This document shows positions 23,501 through 35,253 of a stretch of DNA of 64,000 nt, one piece after another. The DNA is from Coturnix japonica. Taxonomy: Eukaryota > Chordata > Aves > Galliformes > Phasianidae. The position numbers and the translations under genes were made by a program. The number at the start of each line of letters is the position of its first letter. The stretch's first letter is position 1. The stretch covers positions 3,539,854 through 3,603,853 of the forward strand of contig NC_029521.1 in NCBI RefSeq assembly GCF_001577835.2, read 5' to 3'. The notes below the pieces were generated by a model, which made no database searches, was not told the origin of the DNA, and saw only the letters and a program-made list of their open reading frames with translations.

Positions 23501-26185
23501 GCATTGGGGTTTTGCTCCATACATCCTACAAGGCAAGTAAACACTGACAAATGTAGATGTATGGATCTTGGGTGTAAGTGTTACATGTGAAGACATGGCT
23601 GGAAACTCCTACAGGGAAGAGGCTTACTCTGTTCTCCCTGAAGCAAGTAGCAGCCTGCTGCTGTTTTGCACAGATCTTGTCAACTTAATCCCCTTTTCTT
23701 TGGCCTCTTTCACATCGGTGGGAAGAGACAAACTATTTCTGCTTCAAATAATATCTGCCACGAGACCATTTGCTATAAAGGTTTTAGGCCACTCATTGTG
23801 CTACTTGGTAACAAATGAGAATCAATCCTTCTGTTTTCCTTCCCATCACCACAAGCATAGTCCTATTGAATATAAACTTGGGTTTTCACTGTCAGTGAAC
23901 AGACAGTTCAAGAACTTCCATATAATATAATTGTACTGCAACTTTTGGAATATTTTGGTCACACTCTGTGTAAACAAGCAAGGCAAACCCTACTTCTGTA
24001 GGGTTCAATCCCTCATCTGCCTGCCTCGTTGCAGACAGAATGAAAAAGCCCTGACCAATAATACCAAAAAATTATGATGTGTTACAGGCTACAAGTCATC
24101 TCCTTACCGAAATATTTTTTTCTATTTTAGTCAGCAGATAGTCATGCTATAAAATGTGCCAATTCAGAATACCAGATAAAACCAGATGTGGTATTGCATT
24201 TCTGGTTTTAGAATGGGGCTTGTGGCTCTCAGCAGGAGCCACAGCCTACACACAAGAGCTGCTTGCATGCACTGACTGAGTTGTTTAAGCACAGCATGTG
24301 CTTAAGTGCTTAAATGCTGCATGATGCTTCCTGTTTTGCAGACTGAACAACTCTTCTCCTAGACATACACTTGTAATTGAAGAACAAGTCCAAAGCGCTA
24401 CCCAGCAACGAAGAATTTGTTCCGCTCTTCTGTTCCCTTAACTTGGAGACTAAAATATTCAGACCTGGAGTGGGGTGAACAAGAGATATTTTGTTCTCGT
24501 TTCTGATCCTAGCTGCCAACTTACTATTAACACTTAGTGATGATTAGATGGGTTTGAGCTGGTTTTCTGAAGAGGCCATCACTGCTGCAGTCCCCCTATT
24601 GTCCCTTGTAACAGCATGCACCCACAGACATGCTAAACTGCTTCTCTGACTTGGCTGGCCAGCATGGAGAACTTCTTGTTCATGGATAAATTAGAAATGA
24701 GGACAACTGGTAGTCAGAAGAACTATTACTATAAAGCAAATGTCACTTAACTACAAGTCATGTAAATCCAGAAATGAATTGATTTAGAACCTTAGAAAAA
24801 AGGCCATATTTCAACAAAGTGAATCCTGAAAGATCAAACCACACATATCTCTAAAAGATTGAAACCCTCCAAACAAGAAGGTCTGAAAATACTCTGAATC
24901 ACAAGATTAACATCTCAGTGAATTTGCTTGTGTTCTAGATTAGATTTGACTCTAGAAGGAGCAACTGAATAAAGTGCTAATTACACTAAGAGAACATTCA
25001 TTTTTAGAATTATTTTAGCCTTTCTAAAGCATGCTGTAATCAGGCTTTACTTACAAGTAATCAGACCAGACTACTTAGAACTGTGAGTAAAGAAAAATAC
25101 CTACATATTTTAAAAAACAATATGAAATTTAGCTGCCAAAATGTAGTCTAACATACAAAACATGAGAGACCTTGAGAAGTCAGGCATGATGAAAAACAAG
25201 CATATGTAACAATGTGTAAGCAATTACAACTTTACATCTTGACTACAAGAAGTAGCTTTCTTTAGACTGTGTTGCAGGTGAAGTGACCTGTTTGAGTGGT
25301 GCCATAGGAATTCATATTTTCCACCCGCCTTACCTTAGTCTCCTCAAGGTACGTTGCACATCTCACAGATAACCTTGAGTAGTTCTGTCTGAGAGCCCAT
25401 CCTCCATCCAGCTGCTGCAGCGTGTGTTGGAGAAGGTGGTACTGAGCCTGTGAGGCAGAACAGTGAGAGTAAGGCTGCCGTCCCTTCAGCAATAAGCGGC
25501 TCAGAGGTGAGCACAGTGGTGTGCCCAGGTACTTGTTTGCACCCCTCCCACTTGCTGCTTCTTAAAGTGGCACAAATCTTTTTGAAAACAAGGGTGAAGC
25601 AGTTTTGTTTGACTAGTTTGCTCAGAACCAATTAAACTACAGCCTACTCTTCACACATGCTCACACTGCCCTGGCAGGCGATCACTGATGAGTGAGATGA
25701 TAACTGATAGCTCTGTTGTGTCAGGAAATCACTTAGGCTTTCTCTATGAAAATCACCTTATTTGTTAGAAATTAATACATTATCAAAATAACCAGTCAAA
25801 AGCTGGGCTACAAACTGAGTAGCACATTCAGCCTTCAGAGCATGAAGGCTGTCATCCCTAAGGTTATCCAGAATTAAAACTTTCTCACACCCCAAGAATT
25901 TAGTTTGGTTTAATGCTTGCTACTTACAAGCTCATTTTTATTTTCATATTTTAAAGATTGTGTCTGTAGAGTTTATTACAGGAAGTAGAAAAGCTCATGT
26001 GTAATGCTGTAACACAATGTAAAGCACAGCAATAACAGCAGAGCAGCAAGGTCTGAGGATGCAGCAAACAAGAAATTGCTCAAGTGCAACAGCTACAGGC
26101 ACAGAAATGAAGAAAAGAATTTGCTTACCTTCAGAATGCCTGAGATGGGAAGGGATTTGAAACAAGACACCTTCACCTACACTGC
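17522..26185. other. Mostly intergenic; holds only weak exon candidates
   Basis: No confident gene. Weak candidates are two - strand first-exon-like segments (18485-18578 and 20430-20546) and a region open on both strands at 19353-19560. From 20.6 to 26.2 kb I see only scattered short open frames without domains. Confidence 0.5.
18693..18800 (+). promoter_or_regulatory. Possible TATA box (18693-18698) and first exon ending in a strong donor
   Basis: TATAAA at 18693-18698 is followed about 100 bases later by 'ggatttaag|gtaagtctg', with the donor GT at 18801. A start site about 30 bases after the TATA box would give an exon of some 75 bases with no ATG. This would be a 5' UTR exon of a + strand transcript. 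No clear coding partner was found downstream. Low confidence. Confidence 0.2.
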
Positions 26186-26334
26186 TAACCCTTAAATGAC
26201 GGCTGGGAAGGGGGTTCATCTTGGCTCCAGCCCTTCCTGTCACTCAGCTTCACTGTGTGCACCTGTGGATTGGCCCCTCCTCCCACCAGGTGCTCCATCA
26301 CTGCTTCAAACTGTGACTTAGAATTTCCGCTACA
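26186..26334. repeat. Unclassified interspersed repeat, copy 2
   Basis: Second copy of the repeat seen at 6158-6314, same orientation, differing by scattered substitutions and a few small indels. The resemblance fades on both sides, except for 'gcttacctt' about 70 bases upstream, which has a counterpart near copy 1. Confidence 0.75.
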
Positions 26335-29300
26335 CATATGCAGACCATTTTACTAAGCAGTTCTGGCTCTGCTATGTAACGTGGTAGAGGTGGTGTTGCA
26401 CAGTTCCTAAGAACTGGCCCTAGACACCTCACTCCCACTGGCATTTGTCTCACGATAAAAGGTGAGATGATGGCCAGGCTGCAGCATGGGTTAGGAACCC
26501 TCTGGTGTGGTCACTCAAGTCAGTCTGTCCAAAGAGAGGTGTGTTTGCATCTACTGAGACCAAAGTTCAGACTCAACTATGTCCCTTCAGACCTAACTGA
26601 CAATTGTGGGGTTTTTTTCTATATCTTCCCAAATACACAATGTAAACTAGGCTAATCTAATAGCAAAAAGTGACTGTTAGGAATAATTTCTCATGTCACA
26701 GATATTTTTATAGAAATTGAAACAATTTTAACCAATGATTTTTTTAAAAATTATTTTTGTTGTTGTTGTTGTTGGGGGGGGGTAGCAAGGGGGGGGGGGG
26801 GGGGAGATGGGGGACTACTTGTTTTTCACTGTACAAAGGGAGAATAAGTCACTAATATTTCCTTCCCCAGAATTGATTACTTCTCTCCTTCAGTATTTGA
26901 TGCTACTTTATTGACCTTGTAAAAACAAAGTCCCTTCTTTTGTTTCTTTTCATGAAATCTTCTTATACAGTTTTTCTCTGTCTCTCAAGATAAATAAGAT
27001 TCTAATGGGCATCAGCCTAGTGGTGGTGCCATTACTATCACCTTTGGAAGCGATGTTCTCCTTTGGCTGAAAAATTTGAGCTGTGTCAGAGCTTTTGGCT
27101 TGTCAGCAAGCTGGGTGGTGTTGATGTACACCCACAGCACAGTGACAGTCACATAAGGTGCCGCTAGCATTCAAGGTTAGAATCCAAGTGGATTATGCTT
27201 TTAAAATAAGCTCATAAAGGTTTCAAAAAATAAACACTGAAGTAATTATTAATGGCACTGTTGCCAGCCTTCGGTACTCCTGTATTTCTACCATTATGAT
27301 GATGCTGTGCTGGCCTCTCATTCAGATTCTGAAAATAAAAGAGTTGTCCAAGTGCACGACTGATCTGGCCAAGATCAGTCAGTGCCTTCTCAGGCCAGCA
27401 CTACTGCTTTCACACTTGCCTGCTTTTGGCAGAGTTGCCAGTGGGAGTAAAGTGAGGCAGGGTGAGTAATGTTTGTTTCACTTGAAGTTTAAGGTCCTCA
27501 ACTAGTAACACAAGGAGTTAGTGACCAGGGGTTAGAGACTGGACAGGGTTAGCATTCACAGCTGTGGAGTAACATGCAAAGTCCTTTGCCCACCTCGCTG
27601 GGAGTCCACGGGGGAAATATGACCAAACAGAGGATGGCTGGCAAACATTTCTGCTATGGCGTGTGCTTACAAACTTATGCTGAAGACCCTCTAATTTTTT
27701 TCACATCATTACAGTTTGTTCTGATTTTGAGATGATTCTGTAACTGCAGAAATGAGCAGGGAGATACCAAAGCTGAAGTTTCCAGGACAGATAGATAGCA
27801 TAAATAAAAACTTACCATGGCTTTTAGTGTTTGGAGGGTCCAGTTTTATTCTCAGGGTGATGTTAATCGCTGTGAGCTTTTGAACTATGTAGGAATATGA
27901 CGAGTGGAAAACTACTGCCTGTATTCTGATTTCCTTGTCCTGGTGGCAGAGGTGGTTTCACAACAGGAGTCATGCAAGGCTGAAGACTGTGGGCGGGTGA
28001 GCTGATGAGTGAAGTTAGATACTGGAAAGCTGTAAAAAATTTGTGAGTAAAGTAAGAGTAACAATACAGTTTTAAAGTGAAAGAGTGCCCGTAGGTTCTT
28101 GATTCCCCATTTGTCATCTGCACGCCTGTTTCAAACTGGATTAACACAGCAACCTGTTTAGACCTTACACTATAGTATTCAGTGATTTACATCTTGGCTG
28201 TGATGTCCGGAAACAAGGTGCTGGTCAGCAGCTTGTAGATCTCGTCACATGCTGAACAGATGCATGTTGCAGTCTGAGGATTTTGTTTATAAACATTTCT
28301 TTTTGTATGTTTGGATAACTTTACTATTCCAGGAATGGTGAGATGGTCATTTGCATTTTTGTAATGAAGAATCTGAATATTACCAGAGTGTGAATAATTA
28401 GGTACCTTGTGGAAGTACCAAGCTGTTGAAGCAGGAAGGTGTGTTGGTGTAACATTAATCCTTAGGCAGTAATCATTCTAAGCAAATACCTTTAAGATAA
28501 AGTACTTCATTTGCAGAGAATAGCAGCAAGAGTGGTTCACAGCCCATGACAGCAAGCAAGGAGCTGAATGGATGCCAGGGGCATCTATGTCTTTCCATAG
28601 AGCAGGTGGTGAGACTATGTACTCAAAATGAGTAATTGAATTAAAGCCAGCTCAGGAATGTCATGCACAGCCAGTTGCTGCTCTGGAATTACAGTGATGT
28701 GCACAGCCAAGAGGCTGCAAGCAGCCTCCTCTCTGGCCCCTGTGTTAGCACTAGCCACGGTCCTGCCTTCCCTTCCTGCTTACCTTTGTATGTTATTTGT
28801 TTGGTCTCCCATCATCCAGAGGGTAGGAGGAGGTGGTCTGGCTCTATGGCTGTATGTTTCCTCGCGCAGCTCCCTGTAACCAATCTGGGGCTGACAAGGC
28901 TCATGTGAGTGGGTGCAGCTAATAGTGAAGCATTAGATGCAGTGTGTGTGAATGCATGTTTAGATGGTCAGCCAGCCCTTGCCCCATGGTTTGCAGAGCT
29001 TGTGCGGAGCCTACGTTATCTAAGTTATGCTGGAGTCAACTATCCAAGAGGAAGGAGAAGGATTTATAAACATATCTTGGTCTGACTGTTGCACTGTGCA
29101 GCTCGCTCTGCAAGTGGGAATGCCCAGCTTTGGTAGGTGATTAAACCCCATTAATAAATGTTTAGAAAGCTTTGTCTTAAAAAAAAAAATAGTTTAGCTT
29201 TAAAGAGAGAGGACAAGATCTGAGTGGCTTCTGCAAGGAACACAGAACACAGGCTGTTTCCAAGATGTAGGTGTCTACCAAGCTTAGCCCTTGGGAAAAC

Positions 29301-29916
29301 CTCAGTCAAGTTTTGTGAAGATCTGATGCCAGTGATGCTAGAAAAGTTGATCTCACCAGACTCAGTTCCCATGTGTGGCAACTTGATTTCTTTGTCCTAC
29401 TAATGCTTTGAGTCGGGAAAGGGACGAGGAGTTGCCAGAGGTGCTGAGTCCAGGTGGCTTCTGGCCACCACATCAGACTTATGAGGGTTAAAGACCTGAT
29501 GTCTCAAAAACTCTCCCATGGGGCGTGTAAGGGGAGAGAAACCTCCCATCCAGGAGCTTGCTGCCCTGTGCCACCTTAGTAGCACTGCTTATTTGTTCTT
29601 TCAGGGAATGTATTATAAGTGAAGAACAGCAGAAAAAAGAAGGCTGACTGAGCAACATCTGTGGTAGCAGCGATGTTTGTATGGGTAGGTTTGGGGAGGG
29701 AAATTTGGGAACTAAGGAGACCAAAACACAGTTTTATAGCTTGTGGCTATACAGGGCTATAGGAAGATTTCCTGGTTGCAAGTCACTTCAGGAAATCTCT
29801 TTTCACTTGTTAATATAGGAACTGTATCAGGAGAGTCAGGGGACGAACAATAACAGACCAGACAATACAGTCACTGCTCTGATTTTAAGTAATGGCTTAT
29901 AATCCCAAGGCTGATA
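26335..29916. other. Intergenic, no gene seen
   Basis: Contains the G-run tract at 26774-26813 and short open frames with no domain or splice support. The right end should hold the 3' UTR region of the lung-lectin-like gene. Confidence 0.55.
26759..26813. repeat. (TTG)n followed by long G runs
   Basis: Several TTG units, then G runs of 9, 16 and 5 separated by short spacers. Such an array can form a G-quadruplex on the + strand, and its length is likely variable between individuals. Confidence 0.9.
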
Positions 29917-29922
29917 TTTATT
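29917..29922 (-). terminator. Candidate polyadenylation signal of the lung-lectin-like gene
   Basis: AATAAA on the - strand, 130 bases downstream of the TAG stop of the collectin gene at 30052. Confidence 0.55.
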
Positions 29923-30051
29923 CAAAAACCAAATCAGGCTGAAATGAGTGACTCACATTTTTATATGCTGCGTTGAGTTCACTAGCTGCAAATGAAAGAA
30001 ACAAGGGATCTAAAAGACTATTCCATGTACTTTGCTGGACAGGAAGCAGCA

Positions 30052-32161
30052 CTAAAACTGGCAGACAACAAGGCGGTTCTGATTGCACTTTTTGTCGTTC
30101 CAAGTGCCATCAGTGTACATCTCCACACACTCCTCTTCTCCTTTGCCAGAAGGCTCATGTGAATACCAGTTGGTATAGCTCAGTTCAGCACCACTCAAGA
30201 ACTGGAATTTGCCTGGGATTAGAGCTTCCTTTATCCCCAGGTAGGCATACCTATTAAACTTCTTCACAAAGTGAAGAATGGCAGCATTCTCATCTGCGTT
30301 CCTTGGAGCTGCAATACACCCTCCAGCCTCCTGGCACATTTTCACTGTAGTATGAAAATCAGCTGTTTTCCCACTGGTAGCAAATATTTTTCCTCCAGAT
30401 GTTGTTATCTTCTCTTGTAAGCGAAGGACTGCAAAATCAGGTGGAAGTCATTAATTTTTATGGATTATCTTGTAGTCAACTTGCTGCCAATTGCAATTCC
30501 CACTACTGTAATTCATGACTTCAGGTTAAATCCAGAAATAATTAAAGGAGATGAAAACAGAAAATTTAAGACTAAAAATAGAGAACAGAGACAACCACCA
30601 AAAGCTAAAATAAATCTGAAAAGATGAGGGGAGGGGAAAAAAAAGAGAAGTAAGAAGAAACATAATTATACATGGATTTACAAGGGTTGATAGTGATAGG
30701 ACATGGGGGAACAGTTTTAAACTCAAACAGGAGAGGTTTAGGTTGGATCTTAGGAGGAAGTTTTTCATGCAGAGGGTGGTGAAGCACTGGAACAGGTTGC
30801 CCAAGGAGGCTGTGGATGCCCCATCCCTGGAGGTTTCCAAGGGTGGGAATTCAAACGGGAATGAAAAGAGGAATTTTCCATTATGATAAAGTACTCTATT
30901 AATCCCTTTGATTCTAGCTAAGTACTGTATAAACCCTATGAGATGGCCTGCAGAATATACGGATATTTGTCAATTCTTGAGTAGAAACTTACTTATATAC
31001 AACCTCATTGTGAATACTTTGAGACCCTTTTAGTCTTCAGTTAGTTAAAGGCATAAGAAACATTCAGGGAGCACTCTTGCATAGGCAGGGTTCTGATAAG
31101 CTTGACTTGTTTGCACTCAGACTTCTCCCAGTTGTTTCAGAAACCAACATGCTCTTCTTCCTCCATTCTGTAAGTTATAACCCTTCTGTGTATCAGCAAG
31201 CAACGTAAAGGGAATGCGATGAAAAACGGAAAATCTGCCTTTTTCTTAGAAGATATTTTGCCATTCATCTTCTTTATGTTCCCTATTCCAGCTACAGTAA
31301 AAAGTAGATTTAGATAATTACCTCCTTCGAGTTTTAAGATCCGATCTTTTAATTGAAAGACATCTTCCATTTCATTACCAGCAACTGATGGGAAACCTAT
31401 AAACAGAACCAGCTGTTAAGCAATTTGGGTAGTATTTTAAATCTTGGCTTTTAAGATAAAGCAGGGTTAATTGTGTGAAATTAATGTGAACTTTTAAAGC
31501 TTGTTTTACCTGTGTTAGATTACTGCTGTAAACTAGAGATCTTTTCACACATTGAGCTTTCTAAGGATAGGAAAGGGAACTGCTTTCCTGAGCAGTGATG
31601 GTTATGGAAAACTGAAATGAAAGAACTGGAATACTCTTTAATCTTCAAGTCTTGAGGTAGCCCAGACAAAAGACTGCCAATTGCACAGTAAGTTTACTTA
31701 ATTTTAATTGCATGTTGGGACTGCTGACAGAATCCTTCAGGTTCTTTGAGCATTTCCCCACCTATCACCTGGCAATAAGTTTCTTGCACCTTGTGCAAGA
31801 AATTATGGAAAACGATACCCTTTCCTTTGTATCAGCTGAGCTGTTAAGTGGGAGATATTTAAATATCTTATTTTGTACAGGAAATTCATGAAGATCTGAT
31901 TATTTTCTACCAAGCAGAACCCACATCTTATCCTAGAGCATAGCACTGGGTTTATGAAGCATAAAGGTGGAACACAACAGTACATGTAGATAAAAAATGG
32001 CACTGGTAACTGCAGGCACCTGGTAAATAAGCTTGAGATAACCTTCCTTCAGCTCTGAAACCGGGCACTGGAAAAACTGGTGCTGCTCTTCCTTGAGCAT
32101 GGCAGGGGAGCAGAAGAAGTATCAGTCCCAAGATTTTGTGGAACAACTGTGGTGATTGCAT
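30052..32161 (-). CDS. SFTPA2: Collagen-less SP-A-like collectin (chicken lung lectin/SP-A2 type)
   Basis: Secreted C-type lectin. Coding exons on the - strand are 32161-32020, 31396-31322 and 30428-30052, all joined in phase 1, giving 197 residues. Residues 1-22 form a signal peptide ([13 protein letters not shown]). A short proline-rich N-terminus follows, without Gly-X-Y repeats and without the N-terminal cysteine of SP-A. Exon 2 is a coiled-coil neck ([16 protein letters not shown]). The last exon is a complete carbohydrate-recognition domain ending VVCQF. The CRD has EPS instead of EPN/EPR but an intact WND, plus an extra cysteine (CQEAGGC). It closely resembles the neighbouring SFTPA1, and birds are known to have an SP-A-like 'lung lectin' lacking the collagen domain. 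Which paralogue carries that name is my inference. The donor of exon 1 (CCAG|GTGCCT) is weak, so the N-terminal 25 residues or so are the least certain part. A CR1 piece lies in intron 2 of the coding region. Confidence 0.88.
30688..30842 (+). mobile_element. CR1 LINE 3' fragment in lung-lectin-like gene intron
   Basis: Matches the CR1 block 'agtgataggacatgggggaa', then 'aggtttaggttggatcttag' and 'aggctgtggatgccccatcc'. Orientation is opposite to the host gene, between its neck and CRD exons. Confidence 0.88.
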
Positions 32162-32733
32162 TATTTAAAGCCAAGGATACAATAAGCAGTTTTATTCTCC
32201 AGTGAAGAGCCCTGTTTATAAAAAAAAAGGGAAGAAAAGAAGATGAAAAGAAAAAGAGAGGACATTCTGTATTTGTTATCTGGGTTTGAAGTTTCTTCTA
32301 TCAGATGGCAATATGAACATCACTAACAGTTGCAAAGTTACATTACTGAGGAGCTTATGGACCAAAAAAAATCTCAAATTTCCCCATTCCCATCCCATTT
32401 TTAAACAGCAAATACCCTTGTATGCAAATTTTCTCATGGGAAAAGCTACAGTTCTACAGGGCTGATTTTACAGAGGAGCAATAGGTTAATCTGCTTCAAT
32501 AAGAGAAAGCTAGGGTAAGGTGAACTGGGACATGTGGTCCTCGTAGATTTACTTCAGAGGGAAACAATTATTAACACCCATCTGTTAAAATATCTTTACC
32601 TCTGTTGGCACCTTCAGTCACAGTATGCTATAATTCTAATAAAAACGCTGATGCAGAAAAACTCTAAAATGGAAAAGTTTGTGAGCAGTTCAGACAGTTT
32701 AAATGGAAACCTCTTCAAAGATGTTCAGCTTAC

Positions 32734-32786
32734 CTGGTAGCTCCAATATGAAATAGGGAAGGCTCATTAAAATGGTCTAATTTATA
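32734..32786 (-). promoter_or_regulatory. Candidate promoter and 5' UTR exon of the lung-lectin-like gene
   Basis: On the - strand CTATAAAT (TATAAA at 32786-32781) is followed about 50 bases later by a strong donor CTACCAG|GTAAGC, with the exon ending at 32734. An acceptor (tttttataaacag) at 32212-32213 would splice it to the exon carrying the ATG at 32161. A start site near 32755 gives a 5' UTR exon of about 20 bases. SFTPA1 shows the same arrangement, which supports the call. Confidence 0.55.
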
Positions 32787-32984
32787 GGGCGAGTAACTTG
32801 AGATTCATCTTCTTATCTGTGGGAAATACCAAGAGCATGAAATATGATACGAATTTGCATATGAATGGAAATGTCATTAAATTGAATGATAGAATGTTTG
32901 TTTTCTTCAAGAGCTGAACACAAGGTGTGAGGAAAGTATTTGAGGGTACTTTTCTGGCTTGTAGAATCTTTTTCAAATATTTAA

Positions 32985-33012
32985 AATAATAATAATAATA
33001 ATAAAAAAAAAA
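32985..33012. repeat. (AAT)n and poly-A tract
   Basis: About five AAT units running into an A homopolymer. Confidence 0.9.
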
Positions 33013-34040
33013 CCAAACAATAAACAAAATGGAAAGAAAAAAGAAAACCCCAAACACTTGTAACAGAACAAAGCAGTTTCTCAATACTTATTTGAAATAC
33101 CTGATGCATCCAGAGAATTGCTGTGTAAATGTAGAATTGTAAACATCAGTGAAGATAAGCTAAGATCCGGACTTAACCTGAAGCGTAATATGCACCAGAA
33201 TCATCCTTGCAGTGCTATCGCTTTCATTATCACTGATAAGAACTCAGTCAGTGATAACTGAAGTACTGTAGCTTAACAGGATCTGAATAGATGGTAGCAT
33301 AGCCTTGAAGTGAGAAAACTGTGGTATATCCGCAGCTTATGTAGAGGTAACAGAACAGGATATTCCAGGGGAAGGTTATGTATCATAAACAACAATTCTA
33401 CTGTTGTAAGTAGTACAGTTTTATTCAACAGTATAGTGGCCTTTCAGTGAAGATAAAAGCAGCTCTCTATCAGTCATGTAACTACAGAGGCCTCAGAGCA
33501 TGTGGTATCACTGAAATGGAAGATGTTGCCCTGTGTTTGTAAGTTATTCTCAGCTGAGTTTCTGTATTTAACGAGGGAAAGGGGTTAGGGCAGCATCCGA
33601 ATGTCATAGGAGGGCTAGCAGTTGAGGGATGGAAAGCTACGTCCATACCAGTCTGAGATGCTGCTGTGTAGAAGCAAGTCTGAATCCCTTCCATAGGTGC
33701 TCTGTGCCCTGCACATTCACACTTACCTCAGCTGAGTTGGAGTCCTCTGTCAGTGGTGTCATGCCCTCAGAAACCAGATTAATTCCCCTACAGCACTGTT
33801 TACTGAGTGTTCCAAGAAAGGCACTAACCCTGTGAAAAATAAATAAGCTGTGCCAGTTGTGCATGCCCCATTAGAAGAGAGCCAGTTTAAATAAGCATGA
33901 GTAATCTTTGCTTAAATTTTCTCATCAGATTTTACAGTTCCTCTATTTTGAGTGTTTGACTTAGTCCTCTCAGCATTCTTTTACCTGAAGATTTCTGGTT
34001 GTTTCACGAAACAAACAGAAACTGAGGCATTTACCTGCCT

Positions 34041-34089
34041 AAACTTAACTTTAAACTTTAAACCTTTAACTTTAAACCTAAGCTTAAAC
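34041..34089. repeat. Short tandem array of TTTAAAC/TTTAAC units
   Basis: Six or so imperfect 6-8 bp units ('aactttaaactttaaacctt' and on) in a 49-bp stretch. Confidence 0.85.
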
Positions 34090-35219
34090 AAAGGTCACCA
34101 TCAGATACTGGGTGTTTGCATCCATGGTTAGATCACAGATGAGAGCAGCTTGAGAACTTCAACCACATGTGTGAGAGAAACCAGAGGTTAGTAAGGTGTA
34201 AAAAGGAAATGAGGCTTGGCCCCTTTTGGTGAGTTTCATATACTGACTGATGGCCTGGGAAAGCTGGGGGGAAACAGACGTTTCCTGGTACATTTCTGCC
34301 CAAGATCTGATGTGTATCTGACAAAAGGCAAACCTTTCTTTTCTAGCTTTTCATCAGCATACTGCTAAGGAGAAACAAGTTAATTTACAACATTTTTGAG
34401 CAGTATGTCCCAGTAGCTCATTGAGACTGAGGAATATGGACCTAACAGTTCTAGAACACTGTGGAGAATTTTCTTCTGTGTTTCTACATTTATCATACAG
34501 TGCTAGTGAAGCAAATCAAGAAGATTAAGAATTGGTTCAGTGTACTTACCTGCAGTGTGATTAGGTAAATATCAAACATACTGAGGACAGAAGTCTGTCA
34601 ACGCAGCTTTCTTAACTGCTTTGAGGAATATAGACATTGGAGTTGAATTTCAGTTTATGAAAATGGGTGTGTTTCTTCCACCAGCTTGTTTGTTAGCCTT
34701 TTCTCTATACACTTAACCTCCCAAAAGCTTTATATATTTTTCCCTCATGGTGATTTTCATACCACACGTAACCCTAAAAATTCTCCCTCCTTATTGTCTT
34801 GGTTTGTATTTAAACACCCCAACCCCATTTACATTTTATGTTTACACAGCTTTTGTGCTGTTCTGTTGCTGCTTCCATCCTACCTCACTACCACCTCGTC
34901 CCTTGCTTTCTGTATTTCCTTTTCTCTGCTTAGCCCTCAACATCCTTCAACATCCTCAACAGCTCCCTTATACCTGGGAATATAGGGAAGATCAGAGAGC
35001 ACATGGGACCTAGTCTCTCTCCTCTCAATTCTGATGTTTAGCAGCACTTGTCAGAGCATGGAGGCTGTTCTTGCTGATCTTTAAAACCAGGAAGCAAAGA
35101 ATTCAGCAAAATGTAGACACCTGGGAGGGCGACCTTCAACCTATTGTTTTGTTGATTACATTAGCAGCATTAAGACTTAATCATTTCACCTTTACACACT
35201 ATGATCGATGCTCAAAATT

Positions 35220-35222
35220 AAA

Positions 35223-35253
<31 letters not shown>
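35220..35253. repeat. Poly-A tract
   Basis: A run of about 34 bases, broken by a single G. No recognisable retroposed sequence precedes it. Confidence 0.95.

Noticed and set aside
32041-32056. Alternative donor (GAAG|GTTATC) for the signal exon of the lung-lectin-like gene
   Set aside because: It would join in the wrong phase to the neck exon and hit a stop soon after. The donor at 32019 keeps phase 1.
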